From: Bacillota bacterium
Lineage (GTDB): Bacteria; Bacillota; Clostridia; Oscillospirales; Oscillospiraceae
Assembly (NCBI GenBank): GCA_029225225.1
Contig: JAQXWB010000064.1
Span: 1-34,337, forward strand
DNA: 34,337 nucleotides
Direction: 5' to 3'
The notes under the pieces were generated by a model that had not been told where the DNA came from, did not search any database, and saw only the letters and a program-made list of their open reading frames with translations. Each line of letters begins with the position of its first letter. Within the stretch, counting starts at the first letter, position 1. Positions 14,947 through 21,490 of this stretch are shown in pieces. A program made the translations under genes and the position numbers.

Positions 14947-15264
14947 ATGACATTCGGAGAGAGGTTCAGGCGCGAACGAGAGGAGAAGAAAATGACGCAG
15001 CAGGAGGTGGCGGTTGCGCCGAGGATCAACCGACGCATGATCCCCCGATAGGAGAATGGGATTTCTTTTCCCCGCACAAAAGAGGCATACCGAAAGCTCG
15101 CGGCGTTCTTTGGCATCGCTGTCAACGATCTTTTGACCGAGGAGGAAGCCTTTGCCGTTGCGGTGTCTGCGCAATACGGCTTCCGAGGCAGGAAGCAAGC
15201 GCCGGAGCTGATCGAAGGGATGTCCTGTCTGCTCGCCTTTGATCAGAGGTTGCTTGGAGCCTAA
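14947..15264 (+). pseudogene. XRE-family regulator interrupted by an amber codon
   Basis: A 105-codon reading frame that encodes an HTH_3 (Cro/C1-type) regulator with one in-frame TAG at 15049-15051 (codon 35). Before it lie MTFGERFRREREEKKMTQQE and INRRMIPR; after it the frame continues ENGISFPRTKEAYRKLAAFF and GIAVNDLLTEEEAF to TAA at 15262. In relatives this position reads R-Y-E-N-G, so the change is most simply TAC to TAG. No frameshift is needed. It could be a recent pseudogene, a sequencing error, or a suppressed stop. Confidence 0.85.
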
Positions 15265-15302
15265 CAGAATGACAAATCGGAATTTGGAAGGAGCTGACTC
15301 TT

Positions 15303-15386
15303 ATGGAATATGGGGTAGTAGTGGCAGTTATCTTTGTCATTGCAATCGGTATATATGCTAGTCTAAAGAATAAAAAGAAGAGATAA
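15303..15386 (+). CDS. 27-residue single-span membrane peptide
   Basis: A short ORF with a strong GGAAGGAG site 9 nt upstream. The peptide has a hydrophobic stretch VVVAVIFVIAIGIYA (residues 5-19) and a basic tail LKNKKKR, the layout of a membrane-anchored small protein. It starts 38 nt after the broken XRE gene. A hairpin (15390-15396 with 15402-15408) follows the stop. The layout recalls type I toxin peptides or small regulators of membrane proteins, but no family is recognised. Confidence 0.55.
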   Translation: MEYGVVVAVIFVIAIGIYASLKNKKKR

Positions 15387-15510
15387 AATTCCGGTTTTCA
15401 GAACCGGAGAAATCGGAATTTGCGGAGTTGAACAGTCCAACATGAAATAGATCGTTCCGCGGATATTCCTTCTTACATCGATTGATTTTATCATTGCTTT
15501 GGGCATCCTT

Positions 15511-15565
15511 GGAAACCTCTGAACAAATCAGCGGCGGCGCTCAGCGGATTTATTCAGAGTTTCCC
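15511..15565. repeat. Shortened MITE copy
   Basis: Fifty-five bases that retain both terminal inverted repeats (GAAACCTCTGAACAAATC and GATTTATTCAGAGTTTC) and the GCGGCGGCGCTCAGCGGAT inner end of the 164-bp element at 17487 and 20589, without its centre. CCTTG flanks both sides and may be a target duplication. Confidence 0.7.
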
Positions 15566-15594
15566 TTGGATTACGATTGGAAAATGGAGGCGTT

Positions 15595-16113
15595 ATGAAA
15601 CCAACATATATGATGAAAGAGGTACATATCTGTCCCGAAAACAAGAAAAAGAACGGTCTTGAATTTGTTATCAGAGAAGGAGATATCATTCTTGATAAAG
15701 GCTTCCGATTTGAAGTGCTGCATGCCGCAATGGATTTTACAAAACCAATCACCCGGAAGAAGGTCTCCAATGCTCCGCTCAAACAATCGGAAAGACTTTT
15801 GCGAATAAAGGAGCTGGGGGATGCTTCGGCAGTGGTTGCCATACTAAATCAGGAGACAAACTACGAAGGCACGGACACGCTGGTGACAATAGAGACTGAA
15901 CAGATTGCAACGGTAAACTACGGCGAGAAATTCTCCGTTTACGCAAAAGAGCAAATTTACGATGCGTGTCGCCCGACGACCTATGAATTTATCATAGTAG
16001 ATGCATCGGAACCGCGGGAGCAGAAAGTGCAGAACTTCTGCACCGAATGCGGTGAGAAATTGATAAAGGGCGATAAGTTCTGCCGTGCATGCGGTACGCC
16101 TGTGCTTCGATAA
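15595..16113 (+). CDS. Hypothetical protein with C-terminal zinc ribbon
   Basis: A 172-residue protein with no recognised main domain. It begins MKPTYMMKEVHICPENKKKN and ends with a zinc-ribbon CTECGEKLIKGDKFCRACG (about 149-167), the type common in clostridial proteins of unknown role. The frame opens at a TTG (15577), but ATG 15595 has GGAGG (15586-15590) and is preferred. The MITE remnant ends 30 nt upstream and may have displaced the original promoter. Confidence 0.7.
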   Translation: MKPTYMMKEVHICPENKKKNGLEFVIREGDIILDKGFRFEVLHAAMDFTKPITRKKVSNAPLKQSERLLRIKELGDASAVVAILNQETNYEGTDTLVTIETEQIATVNYGEKFSVYAKEQIYDACRPTTYEFIIVDASEPREQKVQNFCTECGEKLIKGDKFCRACGTPVLR

Positions 16114-16233
16114 AACGGACAGAGAAAGTCCGGTTTTACGAAGGAAGATATGGATCGGACAAAGAAGCTCGGGAGTGTAACGCTTGTTACATACGCCGAT
16201 ATTTTAGCCGCGGCAGTCATGTGCGCAGCCTCC

Positions 16234-16295
16234 TTATAGTGTGAAGCTGCCGGCTTCCTTGCCGATGATGGCGAAAAACCGATTTTGAATGCCAT
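16234..16295 (-). pseudogene. Internally deleted copy of the SWIM gene
   Basis: The minus strand starts with the same first eight codons as the SWIM gene (MAFKIGFS) and ends with the same last codons in another frame (FAIIGKEAGSFTL, then TAA). About 750 bp between them are missing. The upstream untranslated bases (16296-16340, TTTCTTATTTTAGCGGTTCC) also match those of the intact gene. The junction lies at TTCGCC, a shared short sequence. Confidence 0.85.
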
Positions 16296-16368
16296 CTTGC
16301 TCCCTTGCCCTTTCTTATTTTAGCGGTTCCGTAAGAATTGCAAACGGGTGAATCGGAATACAGGAGCG

Positions 16369-16953
16369 TTATCGCCGGTCTTTATCGTTGTAGGGGGTGT
16401 CTTCCACACCGCTGCGATTGAGGCGCTGCACCATGCTGTCCAGTATACCTTGCCACAGTGTCTTGAACCATTTGGTTTTACCAAACCATTTTACGATGGT
16501 GGGGCTGATTGCGTAGTAGGTACGAATCAACGCTCTGCCCGGCACCGTAGCCGCGAGGGTATTATCCCGGAAACGGCGCAGTGTCCATACCTGCGGGCAG
16601 TCATAGGATCCGTAGACACAGGTTGCCACATAGCAGCCCTGATTGTCACTATGGTGGTATGTTCCGAACATGCCGGGATCGCTGGAGCCGGTGCTTTTTC
16701 CGTTGGCATCGTGGTGATGATAGCCACCGAACAGCCCCGGATCGGAGTGACCTGTTTTATTCCCGTTGGTATCGTAATGATGATAGCCGCCGAACAGCCC
16801 GGGATCGGAATGTCCGATCTTCTTGCCGTCGGTATCGTAATGGGTATAGCCGCCGAACAGCCCGGGATCGCTATGTCCCACTTTCTTGCCATGCTCGTCA
16901 TAATGATTTACGCTGCCGAATAAACCCGGTTCGCTTCTGCCTTTGTTTGCCAT
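16369..16953 (-). CDS. Repeat protein with CFI-box C-terminal domain
   Basis: A 194-residue protein. Residues 7-105 hold five tandem 21-residue repeats, with PGLFG or PGMFG at 9, 30, 51, 72 and 93, each followed by a Y/H-H-Y-D-x-x-G-K core. The C-terminal part (107-183) begins CYVATCVYGSYDCPQVWTLR and includes WFGKTKWFK. This matches proteins annotated with a CFI-box C-terminal domain, whose function is unknown. An ATG at 16971 exists, but the AAGGAGGA site (16961-16968) fits the start at 16953. Tyr, His and Gly richness suggests a structural or metal-binding repeat. Confidence 0.82.
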   Translation of the reverse strand: MANKGRSEPGLFGSVNHYDEHGKKVGHSDPGLFGGYTHYDTDGKKIGHSDPGLFGGYHHYDTNGNKTGHSDPGLFGGYHHHDANGKSTGSSDPGMFGTYHHSDNQGCYVATCVYGSYDCPQVWTLRRFRDNTLAATVPGRALIRTYYAISPTIVKWFGKTKWFKTLWQGILDSMVQRLNRSGVEDTPYNDKDRR

Positions 16954-16969
16954 GATCTTATCCTCCTTC

Positions 16970-17105
16970 AAAGCTGTTTCTCTTTCCTTCCGATCTTATT
17001 CTACAACATCATGTGTCCAATAAATCGGACTTTATTTAAATTATTTGGTGCGTTGCGAAAATTTTTCAACATTCCGAAGCCATTTTGTTCTGCATCATGT
17101 GCAAA
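16970..17105. repeat. Duplicated leader segment, copy 2
   Basis: Near-identical to 13585-13715, including the inverted repeat GTCCAATAAATCGGAC and the GGTGCGTTGC stretch. Here it lies directly upstream of the CFI-box gene on the minus strand and probably supplies its promoter. Confidence 0.85.
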
Positions 17106-17106
17106 A

Positions 17107-17486
17107 GTAACGATTTTGTGACATCAAAAGCGCCGCCGCACTTTTTTGGAGGGTGCGGCATCCTTGACCCGGCGTTCGCGAAGCGGCAGACGGTACAGGG
17201 GGCGAGTTTATACGCATTTGGCAGTTCCTGCATGAGATTGCCACAGCCGGTGTGCGCACCGGCTTCGCAATGACAAAAAGGGCAGCTTTTTTCGTGTCAT
17301 TGCGAGGGCGCTTGCGCCCGTGGCAATCTCCGTGTGAAGATTAGTACACAGTAGAAAGTTCATGTGCCGGCGCGCAGAGGTCGTTAGCGCAGAGGGTTTC
17401 GACGAAGGGGTCTTACGGATGCGGCATGCCCCTTGCGGGTGCGCGCCCTACGACGAGATGCTGCCGATCTCAAAAGCTCAGATTTT
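17107..17486. repeat. Intergenic repeat mosaic
   Basis: No gene. It has the GGTGCGGCATCCTTGAC module (near 17153) and ATTGCGAGGGCGCTTGCGCC and GATTGCCACAGCC palindromic units (near 17225 and 17299). A GC-rich stretch (17370-17460) repeats module fragments. Confidence 0.7.
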
Positions 17487-17650
17487 AGGGAAGCTCTGAA
17501 TAAATCTGCAAGAGCGGTCAGCGAGAGATTTTGCCGCAAATTGAGGTTGGAAAACCGCAGGAATACTTTGTGTATTTCAAGGTTTTCGAACCGAAAAGTT
17601 GCGGCAAGAGATCCGCTGGGCGCCGCCGCTGATTTGTTCAGAGCTTCCTT
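17487..17650. repeat. 164-bp MITE with terminal inverted repeats
   Basis: The left end AGGGAAGCTCTGAATAAATC pairs with the right end GATTTGTTCAGAGCTTCCTT. A second full copy of the same length, in the opposite orientation, lies at 20589-20752, and a deleted one at 15511. It carries no transposase; the parent element is not in the window. Confidence 0.85.
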
Positions 17651-17940
17651 AGAAAGTAAAGCTTTCGTTGTGACAATGTACGAAAGACGTGAAAAGCGAG
17701 AAATGCTTTATGGCGCAGCAATCAAAAGTGCGCTTTCCACATCCCCATTTGCGATTCCTATTTTTTCGGTGCCGTTCGCAAAAATGGACCTGAAACAGCG
17801 TCGGTACGGCTTTGAAAACCGATTGAAATGAATGCTGCATCGGTTTTTACTATCCGATGGTGTGGTTCGGCGCATGAACAAGCTCCGCGGTATAGCGGAA
17901 GAAATAGTGCCGGACGAAACGATCTACGCATAACATACAA
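17651..17940. other. Non-coding stretch with a copy of the 9269-9301 repeat
   Basis: No gene is supported. Bases 17801-17833 repeat 9269-9301 (core TTGAAAACCGATTGAAATGA). A 51-codon frame starting at 17676 has no ribosome binding site and ends inside this repeat. Confidence 0.6.
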
Positions 17941-17941
17941 G

Positions 17942-17979
17942 GGGCTGCCTCACTTCTGTTGATGTGAGACAGCCCTTTT
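17942..17979. terminator. Terminator-like hairpin downstream of the lipoprotein gene
   Basis: GGGCTGCCTCAC (17942-17953) pairs with GTGAGACAGCCC (17964-17975) with one mismatch. A TTTT run follows on the plus strand. It lies 10 nt beyond the stop of the minus-strand lipoprotein gene and may work in both directions. Confidence 0.65.
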
Positions 17980-17988
17980 AAGATGATG

Positions 17989-18441
17989 TTAGTCTGCGTT
18001 GGTTTCGATTTCAAATTGCTGGGTCTTGTGACAGCTGACACAGGTAAAACTGCCGTGATAGGTGCCGCTCCAAGCGTGGTGGTTAGCACTGCCGGGTTGC
18101 TCTTTACCGCAGGACGCGCAAACCTTTTTGAAGGTATACTGCCCGGTTCCGTCGTAGTCGGTTACCACCGCGCCCTTGATCGCCGTATGGTGATAGGTTT
18201 TCGGCGGTTCGGTTTCCTCAATGTAGACGGTGCTTTCTTCTGTGGATTCTGTAGCGGCTTCCGTAACAGCGGGTTTCGTCTCGGACGGTTTCGTTGCCGA
18301 CGCGGTGGTTTCCTCTGTCACACCGGCATCCGTCTGAACCGAGGGCACAGCATCCGTCGGAGCTTCTTCCGTACCGATGGCGCACGCAGCCAAAGCAAGG
18401 CATAGGGCAACGCACAAAACAAATAGGATTTCTTTTTTCAT
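17989..18441 (-). CDS. Putative lipoprotein with low-complexity linker and zinc-ribbon-like end
   Basis: A 150-residue exported protein. A lipoprotein signal peptide ends LCLALAAC (lipobox, C20). A T/E/S-rich linker follows (about 25-80), then a small C-terminal domain with two CxxC pairs (VCASCGKEQ and TCVSCHKTQ) separated by NHHAWSGTYHG, probably a metal-binding module. The ATG at 18441 has an AGGAGG site; the longer frame to 18459 is less likely. Function unknown. A hairpin at the start codon (18441-18472) may limit translation. Confidence 0.75.
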   Translation of the reverse strand: MKKEILFVLCVALCLALAACAIGTEEAPTDAVPSVQTDAGVTEETTASATKPSETKPAVTEAATESTEESTVYIEETEPPKTYHHTAIKGAVVTDYDGTGQYTFKKVCASCGKEQPGSANHHAWSGTYHGSFTCVSCHKTQQFEIETNAD

Positions 18442-18472
18442 AAAACTACCTCCTGTCATTTGGGTAGTTTTA
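18441..18472 (-). promoter_or_regulatory. Hairpin enclosing the lipoprotein start region
   Basis: TAAAACTACC (18441-18450) is complementary to GGTAGTTTTA (18463-18472). In the mRNA the 3' arm touches the start codon and part of the AGGAGG site. Confidence 0.5.
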
Positions 18473-18590
18473 CTGTATCATCAAAGAAGGGGCAAAAGCG
18501 GGGCATCTTCGGAAAGACAGATAAATCTGTTTCAAATATTTGCCTCACAGAATTACAGAAAGCTTTATATCGTTGATCCCTTGCATATTG

Positions 18591-19280
18591 CTAAGGCAGC
18601 AGCTTGCTTTTCCTAAAACTGTCTGCAATGAAAAGCATTTCATTATAATATTTTTTTAAGGCATCATGCCCGCCCCATATTTGCGGGTGTCGAAACGAAA
18701 CCACAGGGATGGTTTTTCCCGTGCTGAGTGTTCCTAAAAAATAATTATATTTACCTATCGGTAGTTGCCAAGCGGATTTATTTGGCAGTACAAAATCATG
18801 CAAAATGTCCGCATTTTTGCCTTTACCGCGACCACAGCAAATAATAATATCCGGCTGGTACAGTTCTATCTGCCGGTTGATAAAGGCGGCATCTCTTTTA
18901 CCAAACTGGCTGATTTCTTTGTCATCTGCCCGTCCGTCGCCGCCAACCTTCTTTATATTCAAGGCTGCGATTGTCCTAAGGCAGTTGGTTTTATCTCTTT
19001 TTGTCACTTCATATTGATATGGCCCGCCACCTCTGAGCGCTTGGGTCCAGCGGACAATATTGTTCCAAGTCTTCCAATAGGTTGAACTCTTTTCGGAGAG
19101 CAGATATTCACATAGGTCGGTATTACCGTTTTCCCAGTTGGCTTCTTTCAATACATAGAGTATCTTGACAGCTTGCTTTTTCCATTCCTGCTCATCGAAT
19201 AGACCATCTTCCAAAAAGCTGTCATATGCACGGTCTTTCTTCCAAGTTTCAAACAGCTGTTTTTCCATCTCTTTCATCAT
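18591..19280 (-). CDS. Hypothetical protein, possibly uracil-DNA-glycosylase fold
   Basis: A 229-residue soluble protein. ILYVLKEANW (near 41), WNNIVRWTQAL (near 72), LNIKKVGGDGRADDKEI (near 107), QPDIIICCG (near 142) and VVSFRHPQIWGG (near 195) are arranged like the core strands and HP motif of uracil-DNA-glycosylase-like proteins. I cannot confirm the fold or activity. The ATG at 19280 lies 8 nt from a GGAGGG site; the TTG start at 19286 is too close to it. It stands alone on the minus strand, with no partner gene suggesting its role. Confidence 0.65.
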   Translation of the reverse strand: MMKEMEKQLFETWKKDRAYDSFLEDGLFDEQEWKKQAVKILYVLKEANWENGNTDLCEYLLSEKSSTYWKTWNNIVRWTQALRGGGPYQYEVTKRDKTNCLRTIAALNIKKVGGDGRADDKEISQFGKRDAAFINRQIELYQPDIIICCGRGKGKNADILHDFVLPNKSAWQLPIGKYNYFLGTLSTGKTIPVVSFRHPQIWGGHDALKKYYNEMLFIADSFRKSKLLP

Positions 19281-19332
19281 TTGCAAAACCCTCCAAAAGT
19301 TTTCAATCTATAACCGTTTCAGCCTTGGAATT

Positions 19333-19845
19333 TTAGTCCTTTTCTTGTTCGTAGACACAGCTATAACTGTTATTCGCTGATTGCAAGTCGCTTCTTACTA
19401 CCGCTACTAAATCTGCCGGTTCAAGAATTCTGACATGGCGGCAGTATTGCAGCGCCCGGTGGTGCATGGCGTGCCAATTGACGGTGACTTCGTCTTCGGT
19501 TTCGTCGGAGAAGGTGATCTCCGTGCCAAACCAGTCGATCACATCGTTCAAAATCTGCTTTTTCATGCGGAAGGTCACGGGGACGCTCTCGCCGGAAAAC
19601 ATATACAGATGCTCCGCTATGTGCTTGGGCAGATACAGACCGTTTTTCAGTTCCGGCACCAGCTTCATCGGTTTGCGCGGCGTGTCCAGCAGCCGGATGC
19701 CTGTGATGCGGTCGATCTTCAAACCGTATTCGTTTTTCAGAATGTCCCCAATGTCCTTCTGACTCAGACGGTGGTTCTCGTCCGTGTACTTGCGCAGAAT
19801 CTCCAAGATCAGCAGCAATGGCTTTTTCGGTTTCAAAGTATCCAT
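19333..19845 (-). CDS. WYL-domain regulator, internally shortened
   Basis: A 170-residue protein. The N-terminus is a winged-helix domain (KKPLLLILEILRKY, RLSQKDIGDILKNEYGLKID). It then passes at about residue 50 into LDTPRKPMKLVPELKNGLYL and a typical WYL C-terminal region (FSGESVPVTFRMKKQILNDV, IDWFGTEITFSDETEDEVTV). Full WYL regulators are about 300 residues; the WYL ligand-binding barrel itself seems to be deleted in frame. It may still fold as a DNA-binding protein or be a decaying gene. The ATG at 19845 is preferred over the GTG at 19854, which lies in the ribosome binding site. Confidence 0.7.
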   Translation of the reverse strand: MDTLKPKKPLLLILEILRKYTDENHRLSQKDIGDILKNEYGLKIDRITGIRLLDTPRKPMKLVPELKNGLYLPKHIAEHLYMFSGESVPVTFRMKKQILNDVIDWFGTEITFSDETEDEVTVNWHAMHHRALQYCRHVRILEPADLVAVVRSDLQSANNSYSCVYEQEKD

Positions 19846-19861
19846 CCATATCACCCTTTTT

Positions 19862-19890
19862 ACTATAGCATCTCCGATGATAAACTACAA
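19862..19890 (-). promoter_or_regulatory. Promoter of the WYL gene
   Basis: On the minus strand TTGTAG (19885-19890), a 17-nt spacer and TATAGT (19862-19867). Confidence 0.6.
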
Positions 19891-19956
19891 CACCCCATGG
19901 GCGCTGCCTTAGTTTTCCTTCATAAATGCCGACCGGCGAGGCAGACCTTCTTCTAT

Positions 19957-20352
19957 CTAAAGAGGCAGTGTTCGTTCGGGAACCATTTGAAGCCGGAGGC
20001 ATTCCGCAATCAGTGCAATAAATTCGGTGTTGGTCGGCTTCCCCTTGACGTTGGAAATGGTGTAGCCGAAATATCGCTTCAGTGTATCCAAATCCCCCCG
20101 ATCCCACGCAATTTCAATTGCCTGCGCGATCGACTTGCGTACGCGGGACGCGGTTGTTTCCAATCGTTCTGCGACCGGCGCATAAATTGCGCTTGTCATA
20201 TGGAAGATTGCGTTACTGTCCGCCGCGGCAATGGCTAAGGCCTCCTGTAAGTACAAATAGCCTTTTACGCTGGCGGGGACACCAATTTCATGCAAGACAT
20301 TGATGATGCGGATTTTAAGATCATAGGGGTTCATACTTTGCTGTTGTTCCAT
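19957..20352 (-). CDS. Stand-alone Spo0A C-terminal (DNA-binding) domain protein
   Basis: A 131-residue protein that consists almost only of the Spo0A effector domain: IRIINVLHEIGVPASVKGYL (about 13-32), the recognition region APVAERLETTASRVRKSIAQ and AIEIAWDRG, then FGYTISNVKGKPTNTEFIAL and IAECLRL. Spo0A binds 0A boxes (TGTCGAA) after phosphorylation of a receiver domain; this protein has no receiver and so cannot be controlled that way. The conserved recognition helix suggests it could bind similar sites. ATG 20352 follows AAGGAAGAG. Its start overlaps the end of a small upstream ORF (20331-20543). Confidence 0.9.
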   Translation of the reverse strand: MEQQQSMNPYDLKIRIINVLHEIGVPASVKGYLYLQEALAIAAADSNAIFHMTSAIYAPVAERLETTASRVRKSIAQAIEIAWDRGDLDTLKRYFGYTISNVKGKPTNTEFIALIAECLRLQMVPERTLPL

Positions 20353-20543
20353 GATTCTCTTCCTTTCTTTTTCTGTGTTTCCATGGGATTCACCGGTTCC
20401 GGCAGATTCGTGAACGGACGAATTGCTGAAAATGCCGTTTCTTCGGGGATCACCGGCAGACCCTGCCATCCGGCGGTATGCGGATGCGACAGACCGTTTT
20501 CTGCTCCCAATATAAACCACCCCATGGGACAAATTCTTCCCAT
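20331..20543 (-). CDS. Possible 70-residue protein upstream of the Spo0A-domain gene
   Basis: A 70-codon frame whose 3' end overlaps the Spo0A-domain gene by 22 nt in another frame, suggesting coupling. The middle (GLPVIPEETAFSAIRPFTNL, then PEPVNPMETQKKKGRES) is protein-like and not made of repeats. The N-terminus lies in the CCCATGGG palindrome (20519-20548), and the start site is uncertain. No family is recognised. Confidence 0.35.
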   Translation of the reverse strand: MGRICPMGWFILGAENGLSHPHTAGWQGLPVIPEETAFSAIRPFTNLPEPVNPMETQKKKGRESWNNSKV

Positions 20544-20548
20544 GGGGT
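20519..20548. repeat. ACCCCATGGGA inverted repeat
   Basis: A perfect 11-bp inverted repeat (20519-20529 with 20538-20548, 8-nt loop). A related ACCCCATGGG half occurs near 19892, so the pair brackets the Spo0A-domain gene. Confidence 0.6.
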
Positions 20549-20588
20549 ATTGCGGGCAAGCGGTATTCTTCGTCCATTATCTCGTGAT

Positions 20589-20752
20589 AGGGAAGCTCTG
20601 AACAAATCAGCGGCGGCGCTCAGCGGATCTTTTGCTGCAACTTTTCGGTTTAAAAACCTTGAAATACACAAAGTATTCCTGCGGTTTTTCAACCTCAATT
20701 TGCGACAAAATCTCTCGCCGACCGCGCTTGAGGATTGATTCAGAGCTTTCTT
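20589..20752. repeat. 164-bp MITE, second full copy
   Basis: Same element as 17487-17650 but inverted. The left end AGGGAAGCTCTGAACAAATC pairs with the right end GATTGATTCAGAGCTTTCTT. The inner sequence includes CAGCGGCGGCGCTCAGCGGA and the shared CAAAGTATTCCTGCGG. Confidence 0.85.
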
Positions 20753-20759
20753 AGAGTAA

Positions 20760-20798
20760 TACGGATTTTTGACGAAGCCTTTTCATCAAAAATCCGTA
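20760..20798. repeat. 13-bp inverted repeat next to the MITE
   Basis: TACGGATTTTTGA (20760-20772) and TCAAAAATCCGTA (20786-20798) are perfectly complementary around a 13-nt spacer. Confidence 0.7.
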
Positions 20799-20814
20799 GC
20801 ATTGAAAAGCTGCA

Positions 20815-21010
20815 CTGCACGAGATTGCCGCGCCTCGTTCCTTGGCTCGCAATGACATGGGAGGGAAGCCTTTCCATTGGTTCATCCGCGCGGAGCGCTA
20901 TTCTCTATTCACTTTTCATTCTTCACTGAAGTCCTCCCTGCACAGGCGCGTCAGGGATACCGCGTGCTGCGGGTGCGGTGGATTTTGGGGACATGTTCCC
21001 GCATTACGCT
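20815..21010. repeat. Intergenic repeat mosaic
   Basis: No gene. A single REP-like unit (GAGATTGCCGCGCC...GGCTCGCAATGACA) at 20819-20856, a run of ATTCAC-type heptamers near 20905-20930, the GGCGCGTCAGGGATACCGCG module at 20944, and a GGGGACATGTTCCC palindrome near 20988. Confidence 0.75.
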
Positions 21011-21019
21011 CCGCAAATT

Positions 21020-21067
21020 GCTGCTGACCACCGATGAAAAGATTTCCTTTCATCGGTGGTCAGCAGC
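21020..21067. terminator. Very strong 20-bp hairpin
   Basis: Bases 21020-21039 are perfectly complementary to 21048-21067, with an 8-nt loop. It lies just beyond the stop of the DUF1893 gene and is the likely end of the queT operon transcript. The tail is only moderately T-rich on either strand. Confidence 0.75.
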
Positions 21068-21073
21068 GTTTGC

Positions 21074-21490
21074 TTATTTCAGGCGGTTTAATGCGGCGCG
21101 GAGGGCGGCGGGGGCTTCGGCGGGGGTTTTTAGTGCGGCGACTGCCTTTTCCATGGGGCAGATGTCCGTATCCGTGCGGTTACGGATCGCTTTGACGAGG
21201 GTTCCGTAGGCAACCTCCACATCGGCGCCCTCCAGCAGTGCCTTTGCAGGCTCGGACATGACCTCGCCGTAGACGCTCCGCGCGCCGCCGCAGAGCAGCA
21301 GCATGGCGGCAGCCTTGCCGATGATCTTATCCGCGACCGCCATACCGTGCAGCGACTCGCCTGCTTCGATGCGCTCCAGAATCGGGGCGATCCCGCGCCG
21401 ACGATCCGTTAAGACGCGGTCACGGTCGCAAAACACGCAGGAATAGTCTCCTTGCCGCAGCAGCGCGATTGCGCGCTCTGTTTCGTTCAT
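21074..21490 (-). CDS. DUF1893 family protein
   Basis: A 138-residue cytosolic protein of unknown function. It has the family features CVFCDRDRVLTDRRRGIAP (near 18), MAVADKIIGKAAAMLLLCGG (near 47), VYGEVMSEPA and NRTDTDICPMEKAV (near 108). Two conserved cysteines (C18 and C21) open the domain. The ATG overlaps the stop codon of the lipoprotein gene (ATGA), so translation is coupled. Last gene of the queT operon. Confidence 0.9.
   Translation of the reverse strand: MNETERAIALLRQGDYSCVFCDRDRVLTDRRRGIAPILERIEAGESLHGMAVADKIIGKAAAMLLLCGGARSVYGEVMSEPAKALLEGADVEVAYGTLVKAIRNRTDTDICPMEKAVAALKTPAEAPAALRAALNRLK

Noticed and set aside
17676-17831. A 51-codon ORF after the first MITE
   Set aside because: No ribosome binding site, and its end is made of a repeat shared with 9269-9301.
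19421-20107. A 228-codon minus-strand frame overlapping the WYL and Spo0A-domain genes
   Set aside because: It is out of frame with two recognisable domains and has no start signal.
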